Positions 8,654 to 17,419 of a DNA stretch of 23,658 nt are shown here, piece by piece. The stretch comes from CAYXWM01 sp964392115 (lineage in GTDB: Bacteria > Bacillota > Clostridia > Lachnospirales > WRBF01), in contig CAYMOU010000038.1 in the NCBI GenBank assembly GCA_964392115.1, positions 1 through 23,658 on the forward strand, given 5' to 3'. Under the pieces are notes generated by a model. That model was not told the origin of the DNA, searched no databases, and was given only the letters and a program-made list of their open reading frames with translations. The position numbers were made by a program, and so were the translations under genes. Numbering within the stretch: position 1 is the first letter of the stretch; the number at the start of each line of letters is the position of its first letter.

Positions 8654-9586
8654 ATGATAGTTACGCTTACCTTAAACGCCGCTATAGACAAAGCCTATAG
8701 GATTTCCGGGACGGTTCAACCGGGCACGGTTATGCGTGTGCTTTCCTGTATAAACACAGCCGGAGGCAAGGGCCTAAACGTAGCAAGGGTAGTGCATTGT
8801 TGCGGCGAGGAAGTCACGCCCTCAGGGTTAGTAGGCGGAAACACCGGCTCTCTGTTGGAAGAACTCGCCGCCGGAGACGGCTTAAAGGGAAGATTTGTCC
8901 GTATAAAAGGCGAAACCAGATGTTGCATAAATATTCTGGACGAAAACCTACAATCTACCGAATTTTTGGAACCCGGCGAAGATGTAACCGAAGCGGAAAT
9001 AGATAGCTTTATTAAAGAATTCCTTGAAATTTGCAAAGACGCACAAGTAATAACCATGTCCGGCAGTGTTCCCCGAGGAGTACGCAAAGGCATTTACAAG
9101 GAACTGACAGAACAATTAAAAGCAATGGGAAAAACCGTCATTCTGGATACAAGCGGAGAACTGCTGAAAGAAGGTATAAAAGCCGCTCCGCATATGATAA
9201 AACCAAATCAAGAAGAACTGGAAATGCTGCTGGGAAAACCCATTATAAGCATGGAACAAACAATAGAAGCGGCAAAGGAATTGCACAAAGGCGGCATAGC
9301 AAAGGTAGTTGTTTCCTTGGGAAAAGACGGTGCTTTGCTTGTTTCCGACCAAGGTATCTTCCACGGAGTGCCGCCGAAAATTACTGCCATAAACACCGTG
9401 GGTTGCGGTGATTCTATGGTAGCCGGATTTGCCGTGGCTATGCAACGGGGTTTATCAGCCCAAGAAAGCCTGAAATACGCCGTTTCGGTTTCGGCGGCAA
9501 ACGCCATGAGCCACCGAACCGGTCATTTTGAAAAAGAAGAATTTGATAAAATATATCCCCAAGTAACCCTTCGTGAATTGGAATAG
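8654..9586 (+). CDS. PfkB-family 1-phosphofructokinase / tagatose-6-phosphate kinase (FruK/LacC type)
   Basis: 310 aa after CCGGAGGCGG. It has the PfkB N-terminal motif GGKGLNVARV (about residues 37-46) and the C-terminal motif NTVGCGDSMVAGF with catalytic base Asp253. Cys replaces the usual Ala in GAGDS. It starts MIVTLTLNAAIDK, as FruK and LacC proteins do. The enzyme adds a phosphate to fructose 1-phosphate or tagatose 6-phosphate to give the 1,6-bisphosphate cut by the aldolase encoded 18 nt downstream. Since the gene before it is GatD-like, tagatose 6-phosphate is the better guess. FruK and LacC cannot be separated by eye. Confidence 0.9.
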   Translation: MIVTLTLNAAIDKAYRISGTVQPGTVMRVLSCINTAGGKGLNVARVVHCCGEEVTPSGLVGGNTGSLLEELAAGDGLKGRFVRIKGETRCCINILDENLQSTEFLEPGEDVTEAEIDSFIKEFLEICKDAQVITMSGSVPRGVRKGIYKELTEQLKAMGKTVILDTSGELLKEGIKAAPHMIKPNQEELEMLLGKPIISMEQTIEAAKELHKGGIAKVVVSLGKDGALLVSDQGIFHGVPPKITAINTVGCGDSMVAGFAVAMQRGLSAQESLKYAVSVSAANAMSHRTGHFEKEEFDKIYPQVTLRELE

Positions 9587-9604
9587 ATTAACAAGGAGAA
9601 TTAT

Positions 9605-10462
9605 ATGCCATTAGTTACAGCAAAAAAAATGCTGCTTGATGCCCAAAACGGAAATTACGCCGTAGGTGCGTTTAACGTAGAAAATATGGAAATGGTTATG
9701 GCGGTTATTGAAGCCGCCGAAGAATTAAACGCACCGGTTATGATGCAGACAACTCCATCCACAGTCAAATACGCCGGCTTGGATTATTACTACGCTAATA
9801 TAAAAACCGCCGCCCAAAGAGCAACAGTTCCGGTGGCTATACATTTGGACCACGGCACAGATTTTGGTCTGGCCATGCAAGCCCTGCGTACAGGTTATAC
9901 CTCTATTATGATAGACGGTTCTCACGAAAGCTTTGAAGATAACATAGCCGTAACAAAGGCAGTTGTAAACGCTTGCAAGCCCTCCGGCATTCCCGTGGAA
10001 GCCGAACTGGGTAAAGTAGGTGGCAAGGAAGACGACTTGGACGGCGGCGAAGGCGACGGCTATACCGACCCGGCACAGGCAAAAGAATTTATGGAACGCA
10101 CCGGAGCGGATTCCTTGGCTATTGCAATAGGCACTGCTCACGGGCTTTATTCCGGAGAGCCTAAGGTGGATTTGGACAGACTTACCGAAATTCGTCAAGT
10201 GGTATCCGAGCCTTTGGTTTTACACGGTGCTTCGGGATTACCTGATGAAACCGTGCGTGAGGCTATCCGCCGAGGAATTTGCAAAGTAAATTATGCAACA
10301 GAATTGCGTATAGCTTACAGCAACGGGGTTAAAGAAGTATTACATAGCAACCCCGATACCATAGACCCTAAAAAATATGGTGCAGTAGGCAAGAAGTACG
10401 TTAAAGAATTCGTAATGGAAAAGATAAGAAATTGCGGTTGTGCGAATAAGGCAGGTAAATAA
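9605..10462 (+). CDS. Class II ketose-bisphosphate aldolase (fructose/tagatose-1,6-bisphosphate aldolase)
   Basis: 285 aa after AAGGAGAATTAT, the usual length for the GatY/KbaY/FbaA-like subgroup. Zinc ligands are His83 (in HLDHG, with catalytic Asp82), His179 (GTAHG) and His207 (LHGASG). The glycine-rich loop KVGGKEDD at 137-144 is present. It cleaves the ketose 1,6-bisphosphate into dihydroxyacetone phosphate and glyceraldehyde 3-phosphate. It is the last gene of the operon, 18 nt after the PfkB gene, with a strong terminator 40 nt downstream. Context favours tagatose bisphosphate; fructose bisphosphate remains possible. Confidence 0.93.
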   Translation: MPLVTAKKMLLDAQNGNYAVGAFNVENMEMVMAVIEAAEELNAPVMMQTTPSTVKYAGLDYYYANIKTAAQRATVPVAIHLDHGTDFGLAMQALRTGYTSIMIDGSHESFEDNIAVTKAVVNACKPSGIPVEAELGKVGGKEDDLDGGEGDGYTDPAQAKEFMERTGADSLAIAIGTAHGLYSGEPKVDLDRLTEIRQVVSEPLVLHGASGLPDETVREAIRRGICKVNYATELRIAYSNGVKEVLHSNPDTIDPKKYGAVGKKYVKEFVMEKIRNCGCANKAGK

Positions 10463-10501
10463 TAATATAACGGTAAAAAGCTTATGTATTTAAAATAAAA
10501 G

Positions 10502-10544
10502 AACTCAAGTAAACTACCAAAATAGTTTTACTTGAGTTTTTTTT
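10502..10544 (+). terminator. Intrinsic terminator of the sugar operon
   Basis: A ~15-bp stem (AACTCAAGTAAACTA paired with TAGTTTTACTTGAGTT, one bulged T) is followed by eight T. Confidence 0.93.
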
Positions 10545-10795
10545 ATTGCACTTCTTTAGAAAAAATGGGTATCCTAAAAATATATTGACATAATACTAAT
10601 TCCATTAAAAACAGTAGATAAAAATTCGCTATTTAGACAAAGATTTAAGGATAAAATGCAAATTTTTATCCTTCATTAAATATGGTCTTAGTATAAACCA
10701 AGGCTTTGCAGTGGCTTATAGACACCTAAAAATCCCTAAAAAACAGTCTTTTATCCCATACAAGTTTTACCGGATAATAAATGATTAAAAAGTTG
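10545..10795. other. Intergenic region without a gene
   Basis: No ORF with a ribosome site on either strand. The only structure seen is a perfect 10-bp hairpin, AAGGATAAAA (10648-10657) with TTTTATCCTT (10665-10674). The rest is AT-rich. Confidence 0.6.
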
Positions 10796-10824
10796 TTGCA
10801 AAAAGTATTAAAATAAAGCATAAT
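10796..10824 (+). promoter_or_regulatory. Promoter of the NSS symporter gene
   Basis: TTGCAA (10796-10801), a 17-bp spacer, then CATAAT (10819-10824), about 75 nt upstream of the start codon. Confidence 0.65.
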
Positions 10825-10900
10825 GTTAAAACGAAAAAAAGATTATTAGGAATAATTGTTTCATAATAATGCTTTTTAATTAACTAAAGGAGTGAAAAAA

Positions 10901-12301
10901 GTGTCTGACAAAGGCAGAGGAACTTGGGGAAGCAACTTTGGGTTTTTAATGGCAGCAGTAGGCTCTGCAGTCGGCTTGGGAAATCTTTGGGGTTTCCCGT
11001 ATAAGTTAGGTAAAAACGGCGGCTTTGCGTTTTTATTGGTCTACATTATATTTGTAGCCGTAGTTGGCGTGGTTGTAATTTTGGGCGAGCTTGCTCTGGG
11101 CCGCAAAACAAAATTAAGCCCGGTAGGTGCAAACAGAGCTATAAACAAAAGGTTTGCGTTTAACGGTTGGTTAGGCGTACTGGCTTCGTTTATAATTCTA
11201 TCCTTTTACAGCGTTTTAGGTAGCTGGTCTATTAAATATTTCTTTACATACTGTATTGAAATATTCGGTTCCGGGTTTAACGGAATGAGCGGACCGGAAT
11301 TTTTCGGTAACTTTACAGCCGACCCTGTGCAATCGATTATATACCAGTTGATTTTTATAATTTTAACCTCGGCTATTGTTATAGTTGGCGTACAATCGGG
11401 TATTGAAAAGTTTTCTAAAATTATGATGCCCTGCTTGTTTATTATGCTTATTATAATAATCATAAGAAGCGTAACCTTGCCCGGTGCAATGCAAGGTATA
11501 GAATTTATGTTTAAGCCTGATTTTTCTGTGTTTTCTGATGTAAAATCCTCTTTCGATGTAATAGCCTCTGCCTTGGCGCAAATGTTCTTTTCGCTTTCCT
11601 TGGGTATGGGTACTATGGTATGCTACGGCAGCTATCTGAACAAAAACTCGAACTTGGTTAAAAACGCCGTATTAATACCGGTTTTTGATACACTTATCGC
11701 AGTAATGGCAGGTCTTGCAATTATGCCGGCGGTTTTTGCTACAGGTATAGACCCGGCAGCCGGACCTTCTTTGTTATATATAACACTGCACGGTGTTTTT
11801 GAAAGTATGCCGGGCGGAGCGTTCTTCGGCGCCTTATTTTACCTACTGGTTGCAATTGCAGCCTTAACCTCCTCCATTTCGTTGTTGGAAGTTTCAACGT
11901 CTTATTTTGTGGATGAGAAAAAATGGAGCAGAAAAAAAGCAACCGTTATTGCAACCATTGCTATCTTCGTGGTTGGTATACCTACAGCTTTAAGCTTCGG
12001 GCTTTTGGGAGACGTTAAGCTTATGGCCTTAAACGGCGAACTGATGGGCATACTGGACTGGATGGATTACGTAGGCGAATACTTATTAATGACCCTGGGC
12101 GCCTTGTTAATGTGTATACTAATCGGCTGGGTTGCAAAACCAAGTATGTTTGTTGCCGAAATCGAACAAAGCGGATATAACTTTAAATACAAACGGCTTT
12201 GGAGCTTTATGATAAAATTTGTTACACCGGTACTGGTGTTTATCACATTCTTAACCGCAACAGGCCTTTTTGATAAAATAATTGCTTTGTTTTCTAAATA
12301 A
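10901..12301 (+). CDS. Sodium-dependent transporter of the NSS (neurotransmitter:Na+ symporter) family
   Basis: 466 aa from GTG 10901. The in-frame GTG at 10892 overlaps the AAAGGAG ribosome site, so I prefer the second. The first helix carries the NSS signature WGSNFGFLMAAVGSAVGLGN, which forms the Na+ and substrate sites in LeuT-like proteins, followed by WGFPY-KLGKNGG. About 11-12 membrane helices are visible across the protein. Bacterial members import amino acids or related amines with sodium. The gene is monocistronic, with its own promoter and a strong terminator. The substrate cannot be told. Confidence 0.93.
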   Translation: MSDKGRGTWGSNFGFLMAAVGSAVGLGNLWGFPYKLGKNGGFAFLLVYIIFVAVVGVVVILGELALGRKTKLSPVGANRAINKRFAFNGWLGVLASFIILSFYSVLGSWSIKYFFTYCIEIFGSGFNGMSGPEFFGNFTADPVQSIIYQLIFIILTSAIVIVGVQSGIEKFSKIMMPCLFIMLIIIIIRSVTLPGAMQGIEFMFKPDFSVFSDVKSSFDVIASALAQMFFSLSLGMGTMVCYGSYLNKNSNLVKNAVLIPVFDTLIAVMAGLAIMPAVFATGIDPAAGPSLLYITLHGVFESMPGGAFFGALFYLLVAIAALTSSISLLEVSTSYFVDEKKWSRKKATVIATIAIFVVGIPTALSFGLLGDVKLMALNGELMGILDWMDYVGEYLLMTLGALLMCILIGWVAKPSMFVAEIEQSGYNFKYKRLWSFMIKFVTPVLVFITFLTATGLFDKIIALFSK

Positions 12302-12324
12302 GCTGAATTTTTAACGTATAAAAT

Positions 12325-12365
12325 AATACCTCCTATCGTAGATAAAGAACGATAGGAGGTATTTT
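12325..12365. terminator. Bidirectional intrinsic terminator
   Basis: Perfect 15-bp stem, 12325-12339 with 12349-12363, 9-nt loop, T-run on the plus side and A-run on the other. It separates the symporter gene from the convergent ABC exporter operon. Confidence 0.92.
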
Positions 12366-12406
12366 CTGCTTTCACATACACCGTGGTTACTCTAAAGAAA
12401 GTTTTA

Positions 12407-14338
12407 TTAATCGGATATATCTTTAAAAGAAAAACCGTTTTCTTTGAGCCATTCCATAGTATTTTCATATGATGTAAGCCGGCAACTTTCCAAAGTATAG
12501 ATATATCTTGAACTATTCATAGTATCCCTTACTTCGAATTGCACATTAACAAACGGTACATCCCTATAAGCCGTAGGATCTGCCTTATTGTTTACTATCT
12601 CCTCAAGATAATCTTTTTCTAACCGGGCTGTGGCAATTATATCTTTTTTGATTTCTTCCGATAAGAAGCTGATTTGGTCAGTATCTTTAATAAAAATCGC
12701 TTCTGAATTTTGGCGTTTATCGGGGTTATAGTAATAAATTGACAAGTTACTTGTTTTATCTGTTTTTATTAAGTTTGCCAGAAACGGATATTCTGATAGA
12801 ATAACCTCGTCTGTATTAAGTAAATCATTTAAACCGGAGCTTTTTATAAATGAGTAAGGCAATTTATATTCTCTTGCAACCAAACTGCCGTTTTTAAGTT
12901 TAAAGGTAAAATTACAGCGTTGAGTTTCATAGTAGTTAGGGTAATAGTTTCTGTTCAGGCTGTTAATGAAAACTTCTCTGAGAGAGTCCTTATTATTAAT
13001 TATTTCTTTTTGAACTTTAATAGCCTCTGCAATGATTTCGGGGTTTGTAATAAAGTAATCATCTGCATTATCTTCGTTATAAAATTTATTTGGCCAATGC
13101 AGGTAAACACCTTCAACATCATCAACCTTAGGAGAATAGTTTGAGTATCCTATAATATCGGTTGTAGTAACAACTATGGTAATTAAGAACAAACCTACCA
13201 AAACACCGGCGAAATTAGGCAATAGTTTAATCTTTCCGAAAATATTAAAGGTTTTTTCTGCAAGCATTTGAGCGATTATATAGGTTATAACAAAGCCCAA
13301 AGCAAATCCGGAATACATAGCCCAAATATTACCGAATATTAATAAAAAGAAAATTCCCAAAAACAGCGTACCTGCTAAGGATATTAAGAAAATCAAAACA
13401 TTTTTTACAGGTACAAAAACAATAGAATCACCTGCACGTTCCTGTTTTCTTACATGATAACACCATGCCGACAAGGCAAATAAAATAAGGGTAACAACAA
13501 TATGTGTAATAATATATGGGCTTAAACCGGTGCTTTGAATACTGCCGGATGCAAGGCCTACAGCATCGGTATTAAACAGTAACCCTAAAGCAACCGGATT
13601 GGACAGCACCGATACATCTTGGAGCAAATTAGTAAAACCATACATTTGAAATCCGAAACAGTATAAAAAGCCGGCGGCTTGAAACAACATAAGTAATCCA
13701 AGCGGAAGCAAAGGTACAAATATACTGACCAAAATGCAAATTAAAGAGTTTCCGGAAACAGTAACAGCAAATACAAATACAGCAAAATAGAAAATAAAGG
13801 TCATTAATGTTCTCAGAAAAAAGCCCAATACTACAGGGAAGCTGTTGATTACTTCTCCCGCAGCCAAGCCGCCCGAAAACAATTCAGCCGGCAACCCTAT
13901 AGACCGCCCGTAATGAATCTCTCCGCTTATGTTAAGAACCTCCGGCTCAAGATAAGCTACTTGATTAATTAAGATTAAACCGGAAAAAATTATCAGCGGA
14001 ATAATAATTAAAATAAATCCCGTTAAAATATTGGTGCAAAACAGTTGTTTTTTGCTTATGGGCAAAGAATGAACAGCCGTTGTGGATTTCGTTTGAAATA
14101 AGTATGAAAAGATTTCAAAAACCAGACACAAGGGTATAAACACGCACATAAAATTCATAAACATATCTTGCGCACTTAATAACCTTACTATAAAATTAGC
14201 CTTTTCATAGGGTGTGTCAAACATTTGAAATAAAGGCAGTATAATGAACAATACCAGAAACAAAAGGACCAGCCCGGATATAGCCCAACTGCGTTTTAAT
14301 TGTTCCTTTAAAAATGCAGTATTAATAAGGGATTTCAT
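12407..14338 (-). CDS. ABC-2 type exporter permease subunit
   Basis: 643 aa from ATG 14338, which has GGAGGGTGAG about 10 nt upstream; the longer in-frame ATG at 14377 lies inside the ATPase gene without a site. The N-terminal two thirds are hydrophobic, with a first helix near residues 20-42, then about ten more. Three of these, around residues 310-400, come before a large soluble C-terminal region of about 240 aa that is probably extracytoplasmic. A small-molecule, antibiotic or envelope-stress exporter is typical for YtrA-controlled ABC pairs. The gene overlaps the upstream ATPase gene by 17 nt, so translation is coupled. The cargo is unknown. Confidence 0.85.
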   Translation of the reverse strand: MKSLINTAFLKEQLKRSWAISGLVLLFLVLFIILPLFQMFDTPYEKANFIVRLLSAQDMFMNFMCVFIPLCLVFEIFSYLFQTKSTTAVHSLPISKKQLFCTNILTGFILIIIPLIIFSGLILINQVAYLEPEVLNISGEIHYGRSIGLPAELFSGGLAAGEVINSFPVVLGFFLRTLMTFIFYFAVFVFAVTVSGNSLICILVSIFVPLLPLGLLMLFQAAGFLYCFGFQMYGFTNLLQDVSVLSNPVALGLLFNTDAVGLASGSIQSTGLSPYIITHIVVTLILFALSAWCYHVRKQERAGDSIVFVPVKNVLIFLISLAGTLFLGIFFLLIFGNIWAMYSGFALGFVITYIIAQMLAEKTFNIFGKIKLLPNFAGVLVGLFLITIVVTTTDIIGYSNYSPKVDDVEGVYLHWPNKFYNEDNADDYFITNPEIIAEAIKVQKEIINNKDSLREVFINSLNRNYYPNYYETQRCNFTFKLKNGSLVAREYKLPYSFIKSSGLNDLLNTDEVILSEYPFLANLIKTDKTSNLSIYYYNPDKRQNSEAIFIKDTDQISFLSEEIKKDIIATARLEKDYLEEIVNNKADPTAYRDVPFVNVQFEVRDTMNSSRYIYTLESCRLTSYENTMEWLKENGFSFKDISD

Positions 14339-15215
14339 TGTACTCACCCTCCGTTTCATAGATAAATATTTCTTCAAGTGTTAAGGGTAAAATATCGTAT
14401 ACCAGAGGATTTATTTTTCTGATTCTATTATAGATTTCATCTTCAGTGCCTCTTACAACCAACAGCTCTATGCTGCCTCTGCTTTCAAAATGCAGAATGT
14501 TTAAATCTCCGTATTTTTCCCGACCTTGGGGTGTTTCTTGCGAATAAGCAACCTGCACCTTATGAACATCCGATTTTAAATCATCCAAATTACGCTCTAT
14601 AATCATCTTTCCTTGCTTAACAATACCGATAGAGTCGCAAATACCCTCCATCTCCTTCAAATTATGAGAGGATACCAAAACGGTCAGATTTCTGCTTGCC
14701 ACGTCCTCAACTATTTGTTGCATAACCAGTTTTCTTACAAATGGATCAAGCCCGTCTATGGGTTCGTCTAAAAGCAAAAAATCCGGCATTGTAGACATTG
14801 CAAGGATAAACGCTGCCTGTTTTTGCATTCCCTTGGAAAACTTATTTAACTTACGGATTTGGTCAAGTTTAAATAAATTCACAAGAGTTTCGTATCGTTG
14901 GTCATTCCAATTTTTATATAAATTCTTATAAAAAACCCGCATGGTTTTCAGTGAATACGTAAAGAAAAACAAATCATCCGAAATATATCCCACTCGTTCT
15001 TTTATAGATATATTATCGTAAACCGGTTTCCCTTCCATAAGTACCGTTCCGCTATCTTGCCTATAAATACCCGCTAAATGCTTGATTATGGTGGTTTTTC
15101 CCGAGCCGTTTACCCCAACCAAGCCGTAAATGGAGCCTTGTTGAATATTTAAATTAAGATTATTTAAGGCTGTAAATCCATCAAAAGTCTTTGTCAGGTT
15201 TTCAATCTGTATCAT
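14322..15215 (-). CDS. ABC exporter ATP-binding protein
   Basis: 297 aa from ATG 15215, preceded by AAAGGAGAAAAT; upstream in-frame codons belong to the overlapping regulator gene. It has a single ABC domain: Walker A GVNGSGKTT, Q-loop, signature-like FSKGMQKQ, Walker B FLLLDEPIDGLD and the switch His in SSHNLKEME. The C-terminal ~90 aa are a regulatory extension. It pairs with the permease encoded immediately downstream and belongs to the CcmA/YtrB-like exporter ATPases. Confidence 0.93.
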   Translation of the reverse strand: MIQIENLTKTFDGFTALNNLNLNIQQGSIYGLVGVNGSGKTTIIKHLAGIYRQDSGTVLMEGKPVYDNISIKERVGYISDDLFFFTYSLKTMRVFYKNLYKNWNDQRYETLVNLFKLDQIRKLNKFSKGMQKQAAFILAMSTMPDFLLLDEPIDGLDPFVRKLVMQQIVEDVASRNLTVLVSSHNLKEMEGICDSIGIVKQGKMIIERNLDDLKSDVHKVQVAYSQETPQGREKYGDLNILHFESRGSIELLVVRGTEDEIYNRIRKINPLVYDILPLTLEEIFIYETEGEYNEIPY

Positions 15216-15618
15216 TATTTTCTCCTTTCTCTGTCTCTGCTTGGTTATTGCTTGAGGCGTTGCACTCGTTGTTAATAAAGTCAATAATCTTGTTTGTTTT
15301 TTCTCCCAAAAATACAAGCTCTTGTACTGTAGCTCTAAGGCTGTTGTATAGGACTTTGATTTCTTTTATGCTTACGCTCTTTGGCGGAGCAGAAATAAAA
15401 CTTCCCTGACCCAGCACGGTATAAAAATACCCTTGGCTTTCCAATTCACGATATGCCTTTTGAATTGTGTTGGGATTAACCGTCAGGGTTTTTGCCATAT
15501 CTCTTATGGACGGCACCTTATCATTTTCTTGCAATACGCCTGTTGTTATAAGCCGCTTAAAGTTATCTACAATCTGTTCGTAAATAGCTTTTCTGCTTTT
15601 TATATCAATCCGGAACAT
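15202..15618 (-). CDS. GntR-family transcriptional regulator, YtrA subfamily
   Basis: 138 aa. Residues 1-70 are a GntR winged helix (YEQIVDNFKRLITTG, then VPSIRDMAKTLTVNPNTIQKAYRELE and the GQGSFI wing). The short ~60-aa helical tail is characteristic of the YtrA subfamily, which has no large ligand-binding domain. It is the first gene of the repressor/ATPase/permease operon and overlaps the ATPase gene by 14 nt. YtrA proteins usually repress their own exporter operon, and the operator candidate at 15648-15668 fits that. Confidence 0.92.
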   Translation of the reverse strand: MFRIDIKSRKAIYEQIVDNFKRLITTGVLQENDKVPSIRDMAKTLTVNPNTIQKAYRELESQGYFYTVLGQGSFISAPPKSVSIKEIKVLYNSLRATVQELVFLGEKTNKIIDFINNECNASSNNQAETEKGENNDTD

Positions 15619-15647
15619 TACCTCACCTTCTATCTGTGTGATATAAG

Positions 15648-15668
15648 TGTATTATATATATTAGTACA
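15648..15668. promoter_or_regulatory. Candidate operator for the YtrA-like repressor
   Basis: Inverted repeat TGTACTA-N7-TAATACA (minus-strand reading) with one mismatch between arms. It covers the -10 box, so binding would block RNA polymerase. Assignment to this regulator is inferred from position. Confidence 0.55.
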
Positions 15669-15679
15669 GTTAAAGTCAA
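15651..15679 (-). promoter_or_regulatory. Promoter of the YtrA-type operon
   Basis: Reading the minus strand: TTGACT (15679-15674), a 17-bp spacer, then a perfect TATAAT (15656-15651), about 30 nt before the GntR start codon. Confidence 0.85.
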
Positions 15680-15727
15680 GTGGTTTTTTACATATTCTAA
15701 GCCCTTAGGGCTATGGCCGGGAAATGC

Positions 15728-15759
15728 AATGCAAGACAGTCAAGTCACTGCCTTGCATT
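15728..15759 (-). terminator. Hairpin downstream of the acyltransferase gene
   Basis: Arms AATGCAAG (15728-15735) and CTTGCATT (15752-15759) enclose a CAGT/ACTG inner stem. It lies 15 nt past the acyltransferase stop on the minus strand. The T-run is weak, so termination is uncertain. Confidence 0.45.
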
Positions 15760-15773
15760 ATTATCCTCCACTG

Positions 15774-16838
15774 TCACTTTTTCAATCCAAAAGCAAATCT
15801 CGCAAAAGGTATCCTTTTCGTTACTTCGTGAGTTAAAAAAGTTATCGGAACACTGCCCAACAAGATTAAAATTATTTGCACAAATGAGCTGTCTGTTATT
15901 CTAAATGTGTAAAAAGCTATTACCACAATACATAGTTGGTGAAACAAATAAACAGAAAAGGAAGAACCTCTCATATAGTCCATAACTTTGTTTCTGCTGT
16001 TTAGGTAATGTCTGCTTAGCCCAATCAAAGCTAAAATACCGCTGAAAGCGTATAGCTCTACAATAATATCGTATAAAGTCCGGTCAATTTCAGGTCGTAT
16101 ATTAAACAAAGCAATTACAACCACCATTCCCGACAAAAATATTCCTGTCAGTAAAAAGCGGTATTTATCTGCCTTTTCCAAAATGCTTTCATCGCTAATC
16201 ACGAAATATCCCAGCATAAAAAAGGCGAAATATTCGCCAACGCTCTTACCCGATATATCCAAAAACCCTCGCATAATAAGAGGAATGATAAACAACGACA
16301 ACAAAATTGGTAGGCTGAGCTTTGCAATGGGTAGCTTTTTTCTTGATTTTTCATAGCTTATCATAATAGGAAGCGCCATAAGAGAAATAACAAAAAGGTA
16401 AAGGATAAACCACAAATGTCCGGGTGTGAAACCGCCGTTATAGCCCGTCAAGTCCGTAGGCTTTGTGAAAAACAGGATATATTGCTCGAAATAATTTCCT
16501 GTATAGCCGTTGTGGAATCTCTCTGCAAAAAAGGTGATTACCGGCATTATTATCAAAACCCCAAACAACAAAGGTATTAACAGCCTTGAAACACGTTCTT
16601 TCAAGTATAAGGCAGTCGTTCGTTTTTTAAGTGCATAAGCAGAATTAATTCCTGCAACAGTAAATAACAAAGGCATTATCCACGGCCATACCGCTACTAT
16701 AAAGTTGGTTGTTAACGTAATGCCTGCGCCTTTTATGTAAAAGCTTTCACCAAAGGTGTTATATATCATAAATGTGTGATACGGAAATAATAACAACACA
16801 ACAATCCAACGCAAGTTATCTATGTAGTGCCTTCTCAT
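15774..16838 (-). CDS. Acyltransferase family 3 membrane protein
   Basis: 354 aa with about ten membrane helices. The N-terminal signature RRHYIDNLRW-(VVLLLF)-PYHTF places the conserved His at about residue 21, as in Acyl_transf_3 (OpgC/OafA-like) proteins, which transfer acyl groups to surface polysaccharides, lipids or exported small molecules. The ribosome site is GGAGGTTTTGTCTG before the ATG. A minus-strand extended -10 (TGCTATACT, 16883-16875) lies upstream. It is transcribed toward the YtrA operon but has a separate promoter. The acceptor molecule is unknown. Confidence 0.88.
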   Translation of the reverse strand: MRRHYIDNLRWIVVLLLFPYHTFMIYNTFGESFYIKGAGITLTTNFIVAVWPWIMPLLFTVAGINSAYALKKRTTALYLKERVSRLLIPLLFGVLIIMPVITFFAERFHNGYTGNYFEQYILFFTKPTDLTGYNGGFTPGHLWFILYLFVISLMALPIMISYEKSRKKLPIAKLSLPILLSLFIIPLIMRGFLDISGKSVGEYFAFFMLGYFVISDESILEKADKYRFLLTGIFLSGMVVVIALFNIRPEIDRTLYDIIVELYAFSGILALIGLSRHYLNSRNKVMDYMRGSSFSVYLFHQLCIVVIAFYTFRITDSSFVQIILILLGSVPITFLTHEVTKRIPFARFAFGLKK

Positions 16839-16883
16839 CAGACAAAACCTCCTACAATGAATTTTAATTTATTCAGTATAGCA

Positions 16884-17062
16884 CACAATCCGCATTCTAT
16901 ACATGAGCAAAAGTTTATGGTATTTGCAATTTTATTTGGTATGCCATAACTTTCATTATCCTTCATGGATTAGCCTACCTATTTATTTTTGCGGTTGCCC
17001 GGACCGGCTGAAATTGTCATTTAGAGGCTATTTTTTGAGTTATAGCTATACCCTTTTATGAA
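16884..17062. other. Intergenic region without a gene
   Basis: No plausible ORF. It forms the border between the host-like genes and the AT-rich accessory region and ends in the terminator hairpin that starts at 17063. Confidence 0.5.
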
Positions 17063-17085
17063 AACCCGGCCTAGCCCGGGTTTTT
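17063..17085. terminator. GC-rich intrinsic terminator
   Basis: AACCCGG (17063-17069) pairs with CCGGGTT (17076-17082), followed by five T on the plus side and TTTT on the minus side. It could act in both directions. Confidence 0.75.
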
Positions 17086-17092
17086 CTTGCCA

Positions 17093-17121
17093 CAAAAAAA
17101 GAAGGTCACAACGACCTTCCC
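17093..17121 (-). terminator. Intrinsic terminator of the reverse transcriptase unit
   Basis: On the minus strand GAAGGTC, loop GTTGT, GACCTTC, then seven T: a perfect 7-bp stem with a full U-tract. It ends transcription of the RT, the 92-aa ORF and the ~280-nt tail. Confidence 0.92.
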
Positions 17122-17419
17122 TTTCGTTTTGTAAATATAAAATGCATGGTTGATTTTACTGCGAACCCTACTAAAAATAATAGGGGTTTGGATTGTTTTC
17201 TATGGATGGAGGTGAAGCTCCTATAGAAGTATCCACGATTAAACGACTTTCGAATAAGACAGTTTGATATAATAAACGAGTCATCTAAAGAAAAATTCAA
17301 AAGCAAGGTCAAGTTCAAAAGAAAAAGAAACGCTGAAAGCATATCGCCTAAACGATTTAGACCTGGTACATAGAAAAAATACTTTTAATGTGTATTGAGT
17401 CAATCAAACTACAAGCTTA
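17122..17419 (-). other. Structured untranslated tail of the RT transcript
   Basis: About 300 nt between the 92-aa ORF stop and the terminator, on the same strand. A 78-codon open frame exists but has no ribosome site and no recognisable content. Hairpins visible are CTAAA/TTTAG near 17347-17360, a bulged CTATAGGAG/CTCCATCCATAG stem at about 17200-17226, and an AACCCTA/TAGGGGTT stem at about 17164-17188. It could be an RNA element of the RT system or decayed sequence. Confidence 0.4.

Noticed and set aside
10648..10674. Riboswitch upstream of the NSS symporter
   Set aside because: Only a simple 10-bp hairpin is present and it lies upstream of the predicted promoter, so it is not in the symporter mRNA.
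17106..17342. 78-codon minus-strand ORF downstream of the 92-aa gene
   Set aside because: No ribosome site, runs through the terminator stem, and its composition is consistent with AT-rich non-coding DNA.
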